Source: a virus
DNA length: 29,727 nucleotides
IMG/VR virus record: IMGVR_UViG_3300025727_000675
Location: 1 to 29,727 of that record
Direction: 5' to 3' (one strand)
In this document: positions 21,739 through 27,968 of the stretch, in pieces
How positions within the stretch are numbered: position 1 is the first letter of the stretch
Layout: every line of letters begins with the position of its first letter
Made by a program: the position numbers and the translations under genes
Notes under the pieces: model-generated
The model's database searches: none
Told to the model about the DNA's origin: nothing
What the model saw: only the letters and a program-made list of their open reading frames with translations

Positions 21739-21879
21739 TTAAGCAGTAATTTTTTCTGCTTCAAACCAAGTTTTAATGCCTTTATTTTCTAGTTCTTGAA
21801 CCATATGAGTTGCTTTTTCTATAGCCATAAGTGTTTTTTTAGTTTCACCGTCTTTTGTCCAACAAATATTGATAAACAT
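21739..21879 (-). CDS. Small protein, 46 residues
   Basis: A 46-residue frame with a strand (MFINICWTKDGE), a long helix (KATHMVQELENKG) and a closing strand, a beta-alpha-beta pattern. A well-placed TATA box at 21901-21909 and a downstream T-rich terminator make it a self-contained leaderless gene. The protein-like sequence continues a few codons upstream without a start codon, so a longer form is not possible with standard starts. Function unknown. Confidence 0.6.
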   Translation of the reverse strand: MFINICWTKDGETKKTLMAIEKATHMVQELENKGIKTWFEAEKITA

Positions 21880-21900
21880 ATGGATGTTTGGTTCTTTGTA

Positions 21901-21909
21901 AATATAAAC
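21901..21909 (-). promoter_or_regulatory. TATA box of 46-residue gene
   Basis: Minus-strand GTTTATATT is centred about 26 bases before the ATG at 21879 and lies just after the stop of the upstream winged-helix/zinc gene. Confidence 0.6.
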
Positions 21910-21928
21910 TTGTCTAATTATACAAGAG

Positions 21929-22204
21929 TTATATGTTCAGTTTATATAGTTCTGTACTGCTGCAATGAGGACATTTCTCTTTGTTTACCTCTCCTGCCCT
22001 GACCATGAATTTTATTGTATGATGTAAGTTGCCCATACTGTTGATCTTTCCTTCGTACTGTATCTCAGTCAGAGGCAGTCCCTTTTTATACTCCTTTAAA
22101 ACATTTATAATTCTATCATGAGTCGACACCCTTCTAGACCTTTCTATATCCACAATACTTGTCAGATTTCTCTTATTTTTTCTGATTGGTTTAGATATGA
22201 CCAC
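21929..22204 (-). CDS. Winged-helix protein with C-terminal zinc knuckle
   Basis: A 91-residue basic protein. Residues about 28-72 look like a small winged helix (THDRIINVLKEY ... LPLTEIQYEG ... LHHTIKFMVRAGEV), and the end has CPHCSS with a strand after it, half of a zinc site. No ATG exists near the start; GTG at 22204 is used and overlaps the phosphoesterase gene by 14 bases, so the two are translated from one transcript. It may be a DNA-binding regulator acting with that enzyme. Confidence 0.6.
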   Translation of the reverse strand: MVISKPIRKNKRNLTSIVDIERSRRVSTHDRIINVLKEYKKGLPLTEIQYEGKINSMGNLHHTIKFMVRAGEVNKEKCPHCSSTELYKLNI

Positions 22205-22991
22205 TTATAGTTCCCTCCTCTGCATTAAATGATAACGTCATCGTACCTATCTGTGATCCTATAACCTCGTTCTTTCTGTCCATATATCCATCTGTGTTTT
22301 CTATCAAAGTCTTACAAAACGTGCCTGTATTGCCTAGGTGTATGTCTCTTTCCCAAGTCTTACCACTCTTCCAGTCAAAGTCGTATACCAGTTCTGGTTG
22401 ATATCTCTTTTGATGCAGGTGTCCGCAAAGGAATACGTCATAGTATGCATTATGTTTCATCTGCTCCATCATTCTTTCTGGCTTTCCACCACCGCTTCCA
22501 TGTATGAACAGTATAGACCATTGTGATAATATCTTTTTATTATGTCTAATCTCAAGTCCTATAACTCCACGGCTTCCCATGAACGTCAAGTCATTGGGAG
22601 TACACATGGTATTTTCCAAGTATGATCTGGTAATTTGTGGTATCTTGTAATCGTGATTGCCGTGAAAGAAACCCCATATCTTTTCATTTTTGGACTTTGT
22701 ATGAATGTCAATCAATGGTTGTGTCATGTCCTGCCATCTCTGTCTTTGATTGTCTATGTCGTGTTCCAAACTCATGTCAGGATTAAATCTTTTATCGTAA
22801 GTTGTAATTGCATCCAGTGCATCTCCACCAAAGAACGTGTATCTGTTTTTGTCTCTGCATATTGCCTTTACTCTTTTTTTATACAAGTCTTCATCAAAAC
22901 CAACATGACCGATATGAATATCGCTTATCGGTTCTAAGTGTATTATGTCATCTTTCTTTTCAAGATTAATAGTAACTTTCTTTGAAAACAT
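22191..22991 (-). CDS. Calcineurin-like metallophosphoesterase
   Basis: A 266-residue enzyme with the full motif set of the calcineurin-like superfamily: DIH (D24, H26), GGDALD (D57), GNHD (N112-H113-D114), a His in FIHGSG (164) and GHLH (H191, H193). These ligands hold two metal ions that hydrolyse phosphomono- or diesters. Mre11/SbcD nucleases share the fold, but no Rad50 partner is nearby, so the substrate is open. Phages often carry such genes, for DNA processing or nucleotide turnover. A TATA box lies 28 bases upstream. Confidence 0.85.
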   Translation of the reverse strand: MFSKKVTINLEKKDDIIHLEPISDIHIGHVGFDEDLYKKRVKAICRDKNRYTFFGGDALDAITTYDKRFNPDMSLEHDIDNQRQRWQDMTQPLIDIHTKSKNEKIWGFFHGNHDYKIPQITRSYLENTMCTPNDLTFMGSRGVIGLEIRHNKKILSQWSILFIHGSGGGKPERMMEQMKHNAYYDVFLCGHLHQKRYQPELVYDFDWKSGKTWERDIHLGNTGTFCKTLIENTDGYMDRKNEVIGSQIGTMTLSFNAEEGTISGHI

Positions 22992-23014
22992 GTTACTTAG
23001 TGATATAATTACCT

Positions 23015-23024
23015 CAATATAAAG
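23015..23024 (-). promoter_or_regulatory. TATA box of phosphoesterase gene
   Basis: Minus-strand CTTTATATTG is centred about 28 bases before the ATG at 22991, directly after the stop of the upstream zinc protein. Confidence 0.55.
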
Positions 23025-23031
23025 TTATATA

Positions 23032-23334
23032 TCAACATTGAAAATACTCATTTGTTCTAGTCTCGCCATTTGGATGATGTAATCTTTTGTGTTCTTCATA
23101 CTCGGTATTCAAACAGTATCCAAAATCTGACTCGCTGCATAATGGACATATTGTAAAGTCTTTCTTTGTAAGTTTATTCTCCTTTTGTTTTTTAACATTG
23201 TTGACACACCATTCCCCATCACTGTTCTTATGATTGTTTAACTGCCATCTGCCACTGTATTCAAACCATGGCTTGTTCCATTCAAGGTCTCTTTTACTGC
23301 ATCTTTTACATGTTTTCACGTATTGTAGTGACAC
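23032..23334 (-). CDS. Two-module zinc-finger protein
   Basis: A 100-residue protein. Module 1 is CKRC, then a Trp-containing region (RDLEWNKPW ... GRWQL) and a Cys near residue 43, like a phage family I recall with Cys-x2-Cys ... Leu-x-Trp ... Gly-x-Trp-x-Leu ... Cys. Module 2 has CPLC, a later Cys and a C-terminal His group (HKRLHH). The only upstream start is GTG at 23334, six bases after the stop of the 45-residue gene. Probably binds nucleic acid or protein. Confidence 0.65.
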   Translation of the reverse strand: MSLQYVKTCKRCSKRDLEWNKPWFEYSGRWQLNNHKNSDGEWCVNNVKKQKENKLTKKDFTICPLCSESDFGYCLNTEYEEHKRLHHPNGETRTNEYFQC

Positions 23335-23340
23335 TTTAGT

Positions 23341-23478
23341 TTATTTAATTGTTGCTAAAAGCCTATCACATGCATCAATTCTTACCTGATATTGATGATC
23401 ACCTGTTACGTTAAGCATGTCCTCGTTGTATTTCTTTACATTAGACCAATCTTCGGCATGTTGCTTGTCTATATCCAT
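23341..23478 (-). CDS. Small protein, 45 residues
   Basis: A 45-residue frame, polar and helical (KQHAEDWSNVKKYNED, then a helix ending LLATIK). It has a TATA box 27 bases upstream and is followed six bases after its stop by the zinc-finger gene. Function unknown. Confidence 0.55.
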   Translation of the reverse strand: MDIDKQHAEDWSNVKKYNEDMLNVTGDHQYQVRIDACDRLLATIK

Positions 23479-23494
23479 AATAAAAATAAAAAGG
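23479..23494 (-). terminator. T-rich terminator after 110-residue gene
   Basis: Minus-strand CCTTTTTATTTTTATT runs up to the ATG of the 45-residue gene. It probably ends the transcript of the 110-residue gene upstream, while the 45-residue gene starts a new one. Confidence 0.45.
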
Positions 23495-23500
23495 TAGGAG

Positions 23501-23510
23501 TTATTTATTA
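23501..23510 (-). promoter_or_regulatory. TATA box of 45-residue gene
   Basis: Minus-strand TAATAAATAA is centred about 27 bases before the ATG at 23478 and overlaps the stop codon of the 110-residue gene. Confidence 0.45.
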
Positions 23511-23840
23511 GTTTTTTGGTGGAAACATGCTAAGACATAGCATCATTCTGCCTGTCTTCTCAGCTTCCCTTTCAACTACATAGGCATCCAAGCCGTCTGC
23601 TGCATCCTTGTCAACACATTTTTCTACAACATCTTTCCAGTAATCGCTTTTGGCTTGACCAATAACAGTTTTACCGAATGAATGTCGCAGTCCTTCTGTG
23701 GTTGAAATTTCAACAACTTCAGCACCTACTTCATCAACGTTCTTAATCTTAAAACCTTGGATGGTAATTTTATCACCAGCAACAAGTTTTTTAGAATTCT
23801 CATGAGAACCTTTGATGTCGAGAACTTCGCTTACGTTCAT
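23508..23840 (-). CDS. Hypothetical beta-rich protein, possible OB fold
   Basis: A 110-residue protein with strands (KITIQGFKIKNV, GAEVVEIST, LRHSFGKTVIG), a helix, and a last strand (LDAYVVERE ... GRMMLCLSMF). The strand order and the phrase G-x-x-x-x-SFGK are loosely like OB-fold single-stranded DNA-binding proteins of phages, but no diagnostic motif is present. It has its own promoter and terminator and less biased codons, so it may be abundant. Treat the OB-fold idea as a guess. Confidence 0.65.
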   Translation of the reverse strand: MNVSEVLDIKGSHENSKKLVAGDKITIQGFKIKNVDEVGAEVVEISTTEGLRHSFGKTVIGQAKSDYWKDVVEKCVDKDAADGLDAYVVEREAEKTGRMMLCLSMFPPKN

Positions 23841-23860
23841 AGTTTAGTAAAAAAGGAAGG

Positions 23861-23870
23861 ATTATATAAA
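23861..23870 (-). promoter_or_regulatory. TATA box of 110-residue gene
   Basis: Minus-strand TTTATATAAT is centred about 26 bases before the ATG at 23840, just beyond the stop of the upstream gene. It is one of the best TATA matches in the window. Confidence 0.65.
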
Positions 23871-23871
23871 T

Positions 23872-24279
23872 CTATTTATTTAACATGTTTGTTAATCCCA
23901 TAAATTGATCCATCATTTTTGACCTGATTTGACCGAACCTATCGCCATTAACATCTTCTTGTGGATAAATAGACTTTGTCTTGTGATGTGCTACTACAAA
24001 GAATTGATCCCAATACTCTGTTATCTTCTTAACATCATCACTGACTTCTACATCAGGTAGTTTTGTTATTATTGGAGTTTTTCCCCACCCACCAGTACCA
24101 CCTGTTAGCGTACCTTGTTGTTTATAAGGTGTGAATGTTCCACCTTGTTCCTCAAAACATTCCTTGTCAGAACAAATTGCTTTAGGTTCTTTTTGGTAAT
24201 ATATGTTGTCGCCTACTCTCCAGTCACTTCCACATATTTTACACTGACCTGCAAATTTGCCTTTTATTTGTGTACCCAT
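23872..24279 (-). CDS. Zinc-binding protein, 135 residues
   Basis: A 135-residue protein with an N-terminal zinc domain: FAGQCKICGSDWRVGDNIYY followed by CSDKEC near residue 40. The order (Gly-x-Cys-x2-Cys ... Gly-x-x-Ile ... Cys-x4-Cys) is like small zinc domains in viral and archaeal proteins that bind nucleic acid. A Gly/Thr-rich linker (GTLTGGTGGWG) joins it to a C-terminal helical region. The TATA box fixes the start at ATG 24279; four extra codons upstream (24291) are probably not translated. Confidence 0.65.
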   Translation of the reverse strand: MGTQIKGKFAGQCKICGSDWRVGDNIYYQKEPKAICSDKECFEEQGGTFTPYKQQGTLTGGTGGWGKTPIITKLPDVEVSDDVKKITEYWDQFFVVAHHKTKSIYPQEDVNGDRFGQIRSKMMDQFMGLTNMLNK

Positions 24280-24300
24280 ACAATTAATCATATATTGACA

Positions 24301-24311
24301 ATATTTATATG
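24301..24311. promoter_or_regulatory. Shared bidirectional TATA element
   Basis: ATATTTATATG is nearly symmetric. It is centred about 27 bases from the ATG at 24279 on the minus strand and 27 bases from the ATG at 24333 on the plus strand. With only 53 bases between the two starts, one TATA element probably serves both divergent leaderless genes. Confidence 0.55.
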
Positions 24312-24332
24312 TTGTTAATAATATGGCTAATC

Positions 24333-24884
24333 ATGATACATTATTTTACCAAGAACATAGATGAGAAAAAATACAATGACATTATACAGCGTATCATTAT
24401 GATAAACGGTCATGACGGAACCAGTAATTCTGGGTACAAGGCATGGAAGAACTTTGAGGACAACTGGGAACTTAACATAATACCTGTAACCGACCAAGAA
24501 GATTTTAAGGTATATTATAAGCATCTAAACATTGAAACCAGTGACGGAATAGCATGGGGAGTCACAGGAGTGAAAATAATCTACATGTTTGTCAATGACG
24601 TCAAGAATCCGTTTATTATCAGACAGAATGTAATGCCACTCGGACATGAGTTGTTGCACGCTATCTATCAGGATGCCGTTGGCACTTCTCATATTACTAG
24701 GATATATGATTCCCCAGAGGGAAGGGCAAACACTAGGGCTGCCGCTGCAACAGTTATAGTCCATGACAACTGGTATGGAAGCAAAAAGACTATCAAGATC
24801 TGGATAAGATGGGGAATGATTTGGTTGCCAATAACCATACCATTTATTCCTGTAAAGAAGGCTAAAGAAACATATCCTATCTAA
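24333..24884 (+). CDS. HExxH metalloprotease-like protein with hydrophobic tail
   Basis: A 183-residue protein with HELLH at 105-109, the zinc site of gluzincin-type peptidases, preceded by strand MFVND and followed by a helix with E129 as a possible third ligand. Residues 157-174 are hydrophobic with many Trp, Ile and Pro, a likely membrane-binding or membrane-spanning tail. It is one of only two plus-strand genes in the right arm. Start at ATG 24333 by promoter spacing; the longer TTG frame at 24309 is unlikely. Possible role in host envelope processing, entry or exit (inference). Confidence 0.65.
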   Translation: MIHYFTKNIDEKKYNDIIQRIIMINGHDGTSNSGYKAWKNFEDNWELNIIPVTDQEDFKVYYKHLNIETSDGIAWGVTGVKIIYMFVNDVKNPFIIRQNVMPLGHELLHAIYQDAVGTSHITRIYDSPEGRANTRAAAATVIVHDNWYGSKKTIKIWIRWGMIWLPITIPFIPVKKAKETYPI

Positions 24885-24885
24885 A

Positions 24886-24895
24886 AGTTTATATA
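24886..24895 (+). promoter_or_regulatory. TATA box of small RHH-like gene
   Basis: AGTTTATATA is centred about 26 bases before the ATG at 24917 and directly follows the stop of the metalloprotease-like gene. Confidence 0.55.
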
Positions 24896-24916
24896 TTTAT
24901 GTATATATGATTCAAT

Positions 24917-25132
24917 ATGGCAAGAAGAAAGATTGGTAATTCTCATACTACTATATGTGTTACTTGGGAAGACAAAGAATTGTTTAGAAAATTTGCAAAG
25001 TTTGTTAAAAAAACAAGAACTGGTGATTTGTATGAGAGTGATGCAGTGTTGTTTGCTAAAATGTTAAATCATTTTAATGGAAACAATGAGGCTGGTAATA
25101 AATCCAACACAACTTATCCTACTAGGACTTAG
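24917..25132 (+). CDS. Possible ribbon-helix-helix protein
   Basis: A 71-residue basic protein with an RHH-compatible layout: basic arm and strand (HTTICVTWED), helix A (KELFRKFAKFVKK), turn, then helix B (YESDAVLFAKMLNHF), and an Asn/Thr-rich tail. Its 3' end overlaps the convergent RNase H gene by 11 bases. Probably a small transcription regulator. Confidence 0.5.
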   Translation: MARRKIGNSHTTICVTWEDKELFRKFAKFVKKTRTGDLYESDAVLFAKMLNHFNGNNEAGNKSNTTYPTRT

Positions 25133-25615
25133 ATTTTAATAACTTCTCTAATACCCATCCTGCTTTATTTAAATCTCTTTTAGTCCATTTTACAGTCACG
25201 TTTGGTCTGAGTAACTTAATACATTTAGAGTATAATGGTAACAATGTTGGTGTTGTAACCCTCCATTTACCATTGATTTGATTCACAACAAGCATGGAGT
25301 CACTGTATACTGTAATTTGTTTTCTGGGATAATTGTTATTAATGTATTCCAAACCATACTTGAGTGCAAGGTATTCCAGTTCATTGTTTGTATACACAAT
25401 ACTGTCATTACCCCTAGTCTTTACTATAGTCTTATCACCATCAACTAGGCATATGCGACTCTTATGAGTTCCACCGTCTATGTAGATTCTTTCTTTTTTT
25501 TTGTATATTCATTTCTACAGGTGTTACTACAATAAATTCTTTGTCGTCCTTTATATCTCCATGGGAGCACAGCATTACATTCTACACAATAATGATCATT
25601 ATCTCGTCTTACCAC
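25122..25615 (-). CDS. Zinc finger-RNase HI fusion made by -1 frameshift (proposed)
   Basis: The RNase H part (25122-25493 on the minus strand) shows IYIDGGTHKS (first catalytic Asp), NNELEYLAL (Glu) and TVYSDS (second Asp); the fourth acidic position near the end (RDLNKAGWVLEK) has Gly where many RNases H have Asp. No start codon exists for this frame ahead of the first Asp: a TGA lies only a few codons upstream. The zinc-finger frame that begins with GTG at 25615 enters A-AAA-AAG (25499-25493), the classic -1 slippery heptamer within a run of nine A. Slippage yields a 164-residue fusion: CVEC ... YCSNTCR finger, lysine linker, then RNase H. Without a shift the finger protein stops at 25478. 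A homopolymer sequencing error is the main alternative. Confidence 0.6.
25478..25615 (-). CDS. Zero-frame zinc-finger protein upstream of RNase H
   Basis: A 45-residue frame from GTG 25615 to TAG 25478. It has CVEC at 10-13 and YCSNTCR near 28-34, then a lysine run and stop. The pattern Cys-x2-Cys ... Tyr-Cys-x3-Cys-Arg is shared with two modules in the multi-finger protein at 12842, which supports it as a real coding frame. It would be the unshifted product of the gene described for 25122-25615. A TATA-like sequence lies about 23 bases upstream (25634-25642). Confidence 0.5.
   Translation of the reverse strand: MVRRDNDHYCVECNAVLPWRYKGRQRIYCSNTCRNEYTKKKKEST
25493..25499 (-). other. Slippery heptamer A-AAA-AAG
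   Basis: Read on the minus strand in the zinc-finger frame, the sequence is ACA AAA AAA AAG, containing A-AAA-AAG as in efficient -1 programmed frameshift sites. It sits in a run of nine A (25494-25502), so transcriptional slippage could act as well. No obvious stimulatory pseudoknot was identified downstream. Confidence 0.6.
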
Positions 25616-25649
25616 ATTAAAAACTTATATGGGTATTATTTAAGGGTTG

Positions 25650-27086
25650 TTAGACAGGTGACACATGGTCATTCATATGTCTTTCAACTTCTTTACCTTC
25701 TTTTGTACCTTTCATTTCTGGAAAATCAGAAAGATGATCTTCATTAAATCTATCTTGTGCTTGTCGTGTATCTTTTTCACCCATACCTATTTTTACTCCA
25801 TCTCTTTTCAATAATTCTTTCATACCATCAGTCATGGAATTAATTTCATCAATAGATTTCTTTTTTCTTGCTGCTCTTGCTGCAATTCTGGCACGTATTG
25901 CTTGAGTTTTTGGATCAGCATTATCAAACTTTTCAGTTCCTTCTTTTTCCGTTAGTGGTGCATCTCTGTTAATTTCTTCTTTCCATTTTGGACTCTCAGT
26001 AATCATGTTAAATGACTCTTTTATTTCACCAGTTGAAGCATTGGTAAGTCCGTCAGACATATGCATATCTCCTGCTAATGAAGTTTTCTCATTGCCTTTT
26101 GGTTTTACTGCTACCGTTCTTGGCTGTGTAGTTTTTACACCATCAATTGTAACTTGTTCTGGTGTACCTACACCCTTACCTCTAACAGTATGTTGACCGT
26201 CTTGTGTACGTTCTCCTTTATCATTAATATGATTTGGTTTACCTTTTTTTGTACCTGCTGCTACTAGAGTAGAACCTGCATTACTAGCTAATGCTTTTAC
26301 CAAGTCTAACTTTAGTGATATTGCCTTGAAGATTGTTTCATCAGCTTTTCTAAGTGTAATATCACCAAGTTTGGAGTGCTCCATTGATGGAAATTTTCCT
26401 GAACCTTTTGGAAATTCCTCATCTCGCAGATGATTCATTTGTTTTTGATGAGCAGCACCTTGTGAAAAACCTTTGACATTCTTTGAACCACTATTTTTAT
26501 CTGATACAGTTCCTACACCATCTGAATCAGCAGTTTCAGTATCGTTTGGTGATCCTGTTTTCATCAAGTCTAACTTTAGAATATTCATTTTTAATATAAT
26601 TTCATTTGCAGCATTTTTAGGCAATACAGGATTTTGTTTACTTTCACGTAATGTTGCTTTTGCATCTTGATGTGCTCTACCATGTAATTTGGTTCTAGGC
26701 ATTGCTGGTTCTTTCTTTTTATGACTGCTTCCACCTTCCTGTGTAATCATATCTTCTTTAGTCTGAGGAACATTATCAAACACTCCATCTTTAGGAGTTA
26801 TTGATGATGGTGTTGTACTTGTTGGTTTTTGTGGATCTTTATTTTCAAATTTTTTACCTTCGGCTTGTTCAACTGGAGATGTACTTGATGATAATGGTTT
26901 AAATGCTTTTGGTTTATCTTTATCAGTTGCTGTATTCATTACTTTATTTTCTGCTGCATGTTCAAGATCAGTTTGATTATTACTTAAAACGTTTATACCA
27001 GCTTTTTTATTAGTGTAACTTACTTTCTTTTCCTTGTACTGAATTCCAAAACTGTTTAGTTCAAAGTCTGGTTTACCGACTACCAT
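25650..27086 (-). CDS. Low-complexity protein with LKLDL repeats
   Basis: A 478-residue hydrophilic protein, rich in Lys, Thr, Asn, Gly and Asp, mostly predicted disordered. Two short helical repeats stand out: ILKMNILKLDLMK near 164-176 and IFKAISLKLDLVK near 252-264, each preceded by a basic segment. A basic helix (RARIAARAARKKK, 398-410) and a C-terminal charged helix follow. It is the third of three consecutive low-complexity genes after the terminase and overlaps the previous one by TAATG. Position suggests a head-assembly, scaffold or portal-associated role, but sequence does not prove it. Confidence 0.6.
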   Translation of the reverse strand: MVVGKPDFELNSFGIQYKEKKVSYTNKKAGINVLSNNQTDLEHAAENKVMNTATDKDKPKAFKPLSSSTSPVEQAEGKKFENKDPQKPTSTTPSSITPKDGVFDNVPQTKEDMITQEGGSSHKKKEPAMPRTKLHGRAHQDAKATLRESKQNPVLPKNAANEIILKMNILKLDLMKTGSPNDTETADSDGVGTVSDKNSGSKNVKGFSQGAAHQKQMNHLRDEEFPKGSGKFPSMEHSKLGDITLRKADETIFKAISLKLDLVKALASNAGSTLVAAGTKKGKPNHINDKGERTQDGQHTVRGKGVGTPEQVTIDGVKTTQPRTVAVKPKGNEKTSLAGDMHMSDGLTNASTGEIKESFNMITESPKWKEEINRDAPLTEKEGTEKFDNADPKTQAIRARIAARAARKKKSIDEINSMTDGMKELLKRDGVKIGMGEKDTRQAQDRFNEDHLSDFPEMKGTKEGKEVERHMNDHVSPV

Positions 27087-27967
27087 TATCCTTTCTTCTC
27101 TTCTTTTTTATCGTCTTTATCTTCTTCGTCTTTATCTTTACCTTGTCCTATTATTCTACCATCTGAACCGTATCTTGCATTATAAACACCAGTTGTTCCA
27201 GTTACCATACTTGTTTGTGCTGGAGCACTATCTCCACCCATATCACCTTTATCTAACCATTCTTCCCATATTTGTTCTTGCATTGATTTATCAGTAGTTT
27301 CAGGTTTTTTTTCTTCATGTTTAAATTGTTCTTTCTTTTCATCTTCTGTTTGTCCTTCATAGTCTTCTGTAGCATCAATGTCCATGTTTGTTTCAATTAC
27401 ATGACTGGCTCTACCAGCACTTCCAAGATGTGAATCTTCTACGTTAGATTTTTTAAGTCCATCCAATTTTCTTTTATCTTTATCATCTCTATATTTCATG
27501 TTATTTAATACGTTATGAGCAAGAGTGTTTGTGATTTGTGGTGCAGTTGCTTCCATTTGTGTATTTCTTTGTTTTTTCCCTGCATCTTTACCATCTTTAT
27601 ATCCTTCTGACCAAGTGTGTGAAGAATAATCATCATCACTTTTTGCTGTATTTTCCAACACTTCTTTGAGTTCTCGTGGCAATTCTTGCCATGATTTTGC
27701 TAGGAATCTAGGACTGTAGGCGTGAATTTCGTGTAATGCAACAGTTCTTTCTTCCATAGACATATCATTCCAAGTCTTGTTTACTAGTATATCTTTAATG
27801 AAGAACGTATCGTTAATGTGAATATCTTGTAATATACCGTCATCTTTTACAACGGTAACAAAACTGGTGTTCATTTTGACTACTGTGCCGCTATCTTCTG
27901 CACCGTTTACAAAGAAATGAATGTTATCTCCGACTCTAGTTGAAGTTATTTTGTTCAAGTCTTCCAT
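27086..27967 (-). CDS. Low-complexity protein with N-terminal beta domain and one WxxWLDK motif
   Basis: A 293-residue protein. Residues 1-60 form a beta-rich domain (GDNIHFFVNGAEDSGTVVKM ... SFVTVVKDDG), like a small barrel. A helical segment with Trp (TWNDMS, KSWQELPREL) follows, then a long charged, probably disordered region. One motif IWEEWLDK (233-240) matches the repeat of the neighbouring 301-residue protein, pointing to a common partner. The tail is very acidic/basic (KDKDEEDKDDKKEEKK). Its stop and the next start form TAATG. Confidence 0.6.
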   Translation of the reverse strand: MEDLNKITSTRVGDNIHFFVNGAEDSGTVVKMNTSFVTVVKDDGILQDIHINDTFFIKDILVNKTWNDMSMEERTVALHEIHAYSPRFLAKSWQELPRELKEVLENTAKSDDDYSSHTWSEGYKDGKDAGKKQRNTQMEATAPQITNTLAHNVLNNMKYRDDKDKRKLDGLKKSNVEDSHLGSAGRASHVIETNMDIDATEDYEGQTEDEKKEQFKHEEKKPETTDKSMQEQIWEEWLDKGDMGGDSAPAQTSMVTGTTGVYNARYGSDGRIIGQGKDKDEEDKDDKKEEKKG

Positions 27968-27968
27968 G

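Noticed and set aside
25122-25397. RNase H as a 91-residue protein starting at GTG 25397
   Set aside because: This would omit the first catalytic Asp and first strand, which are intact just upstream in the same frame.
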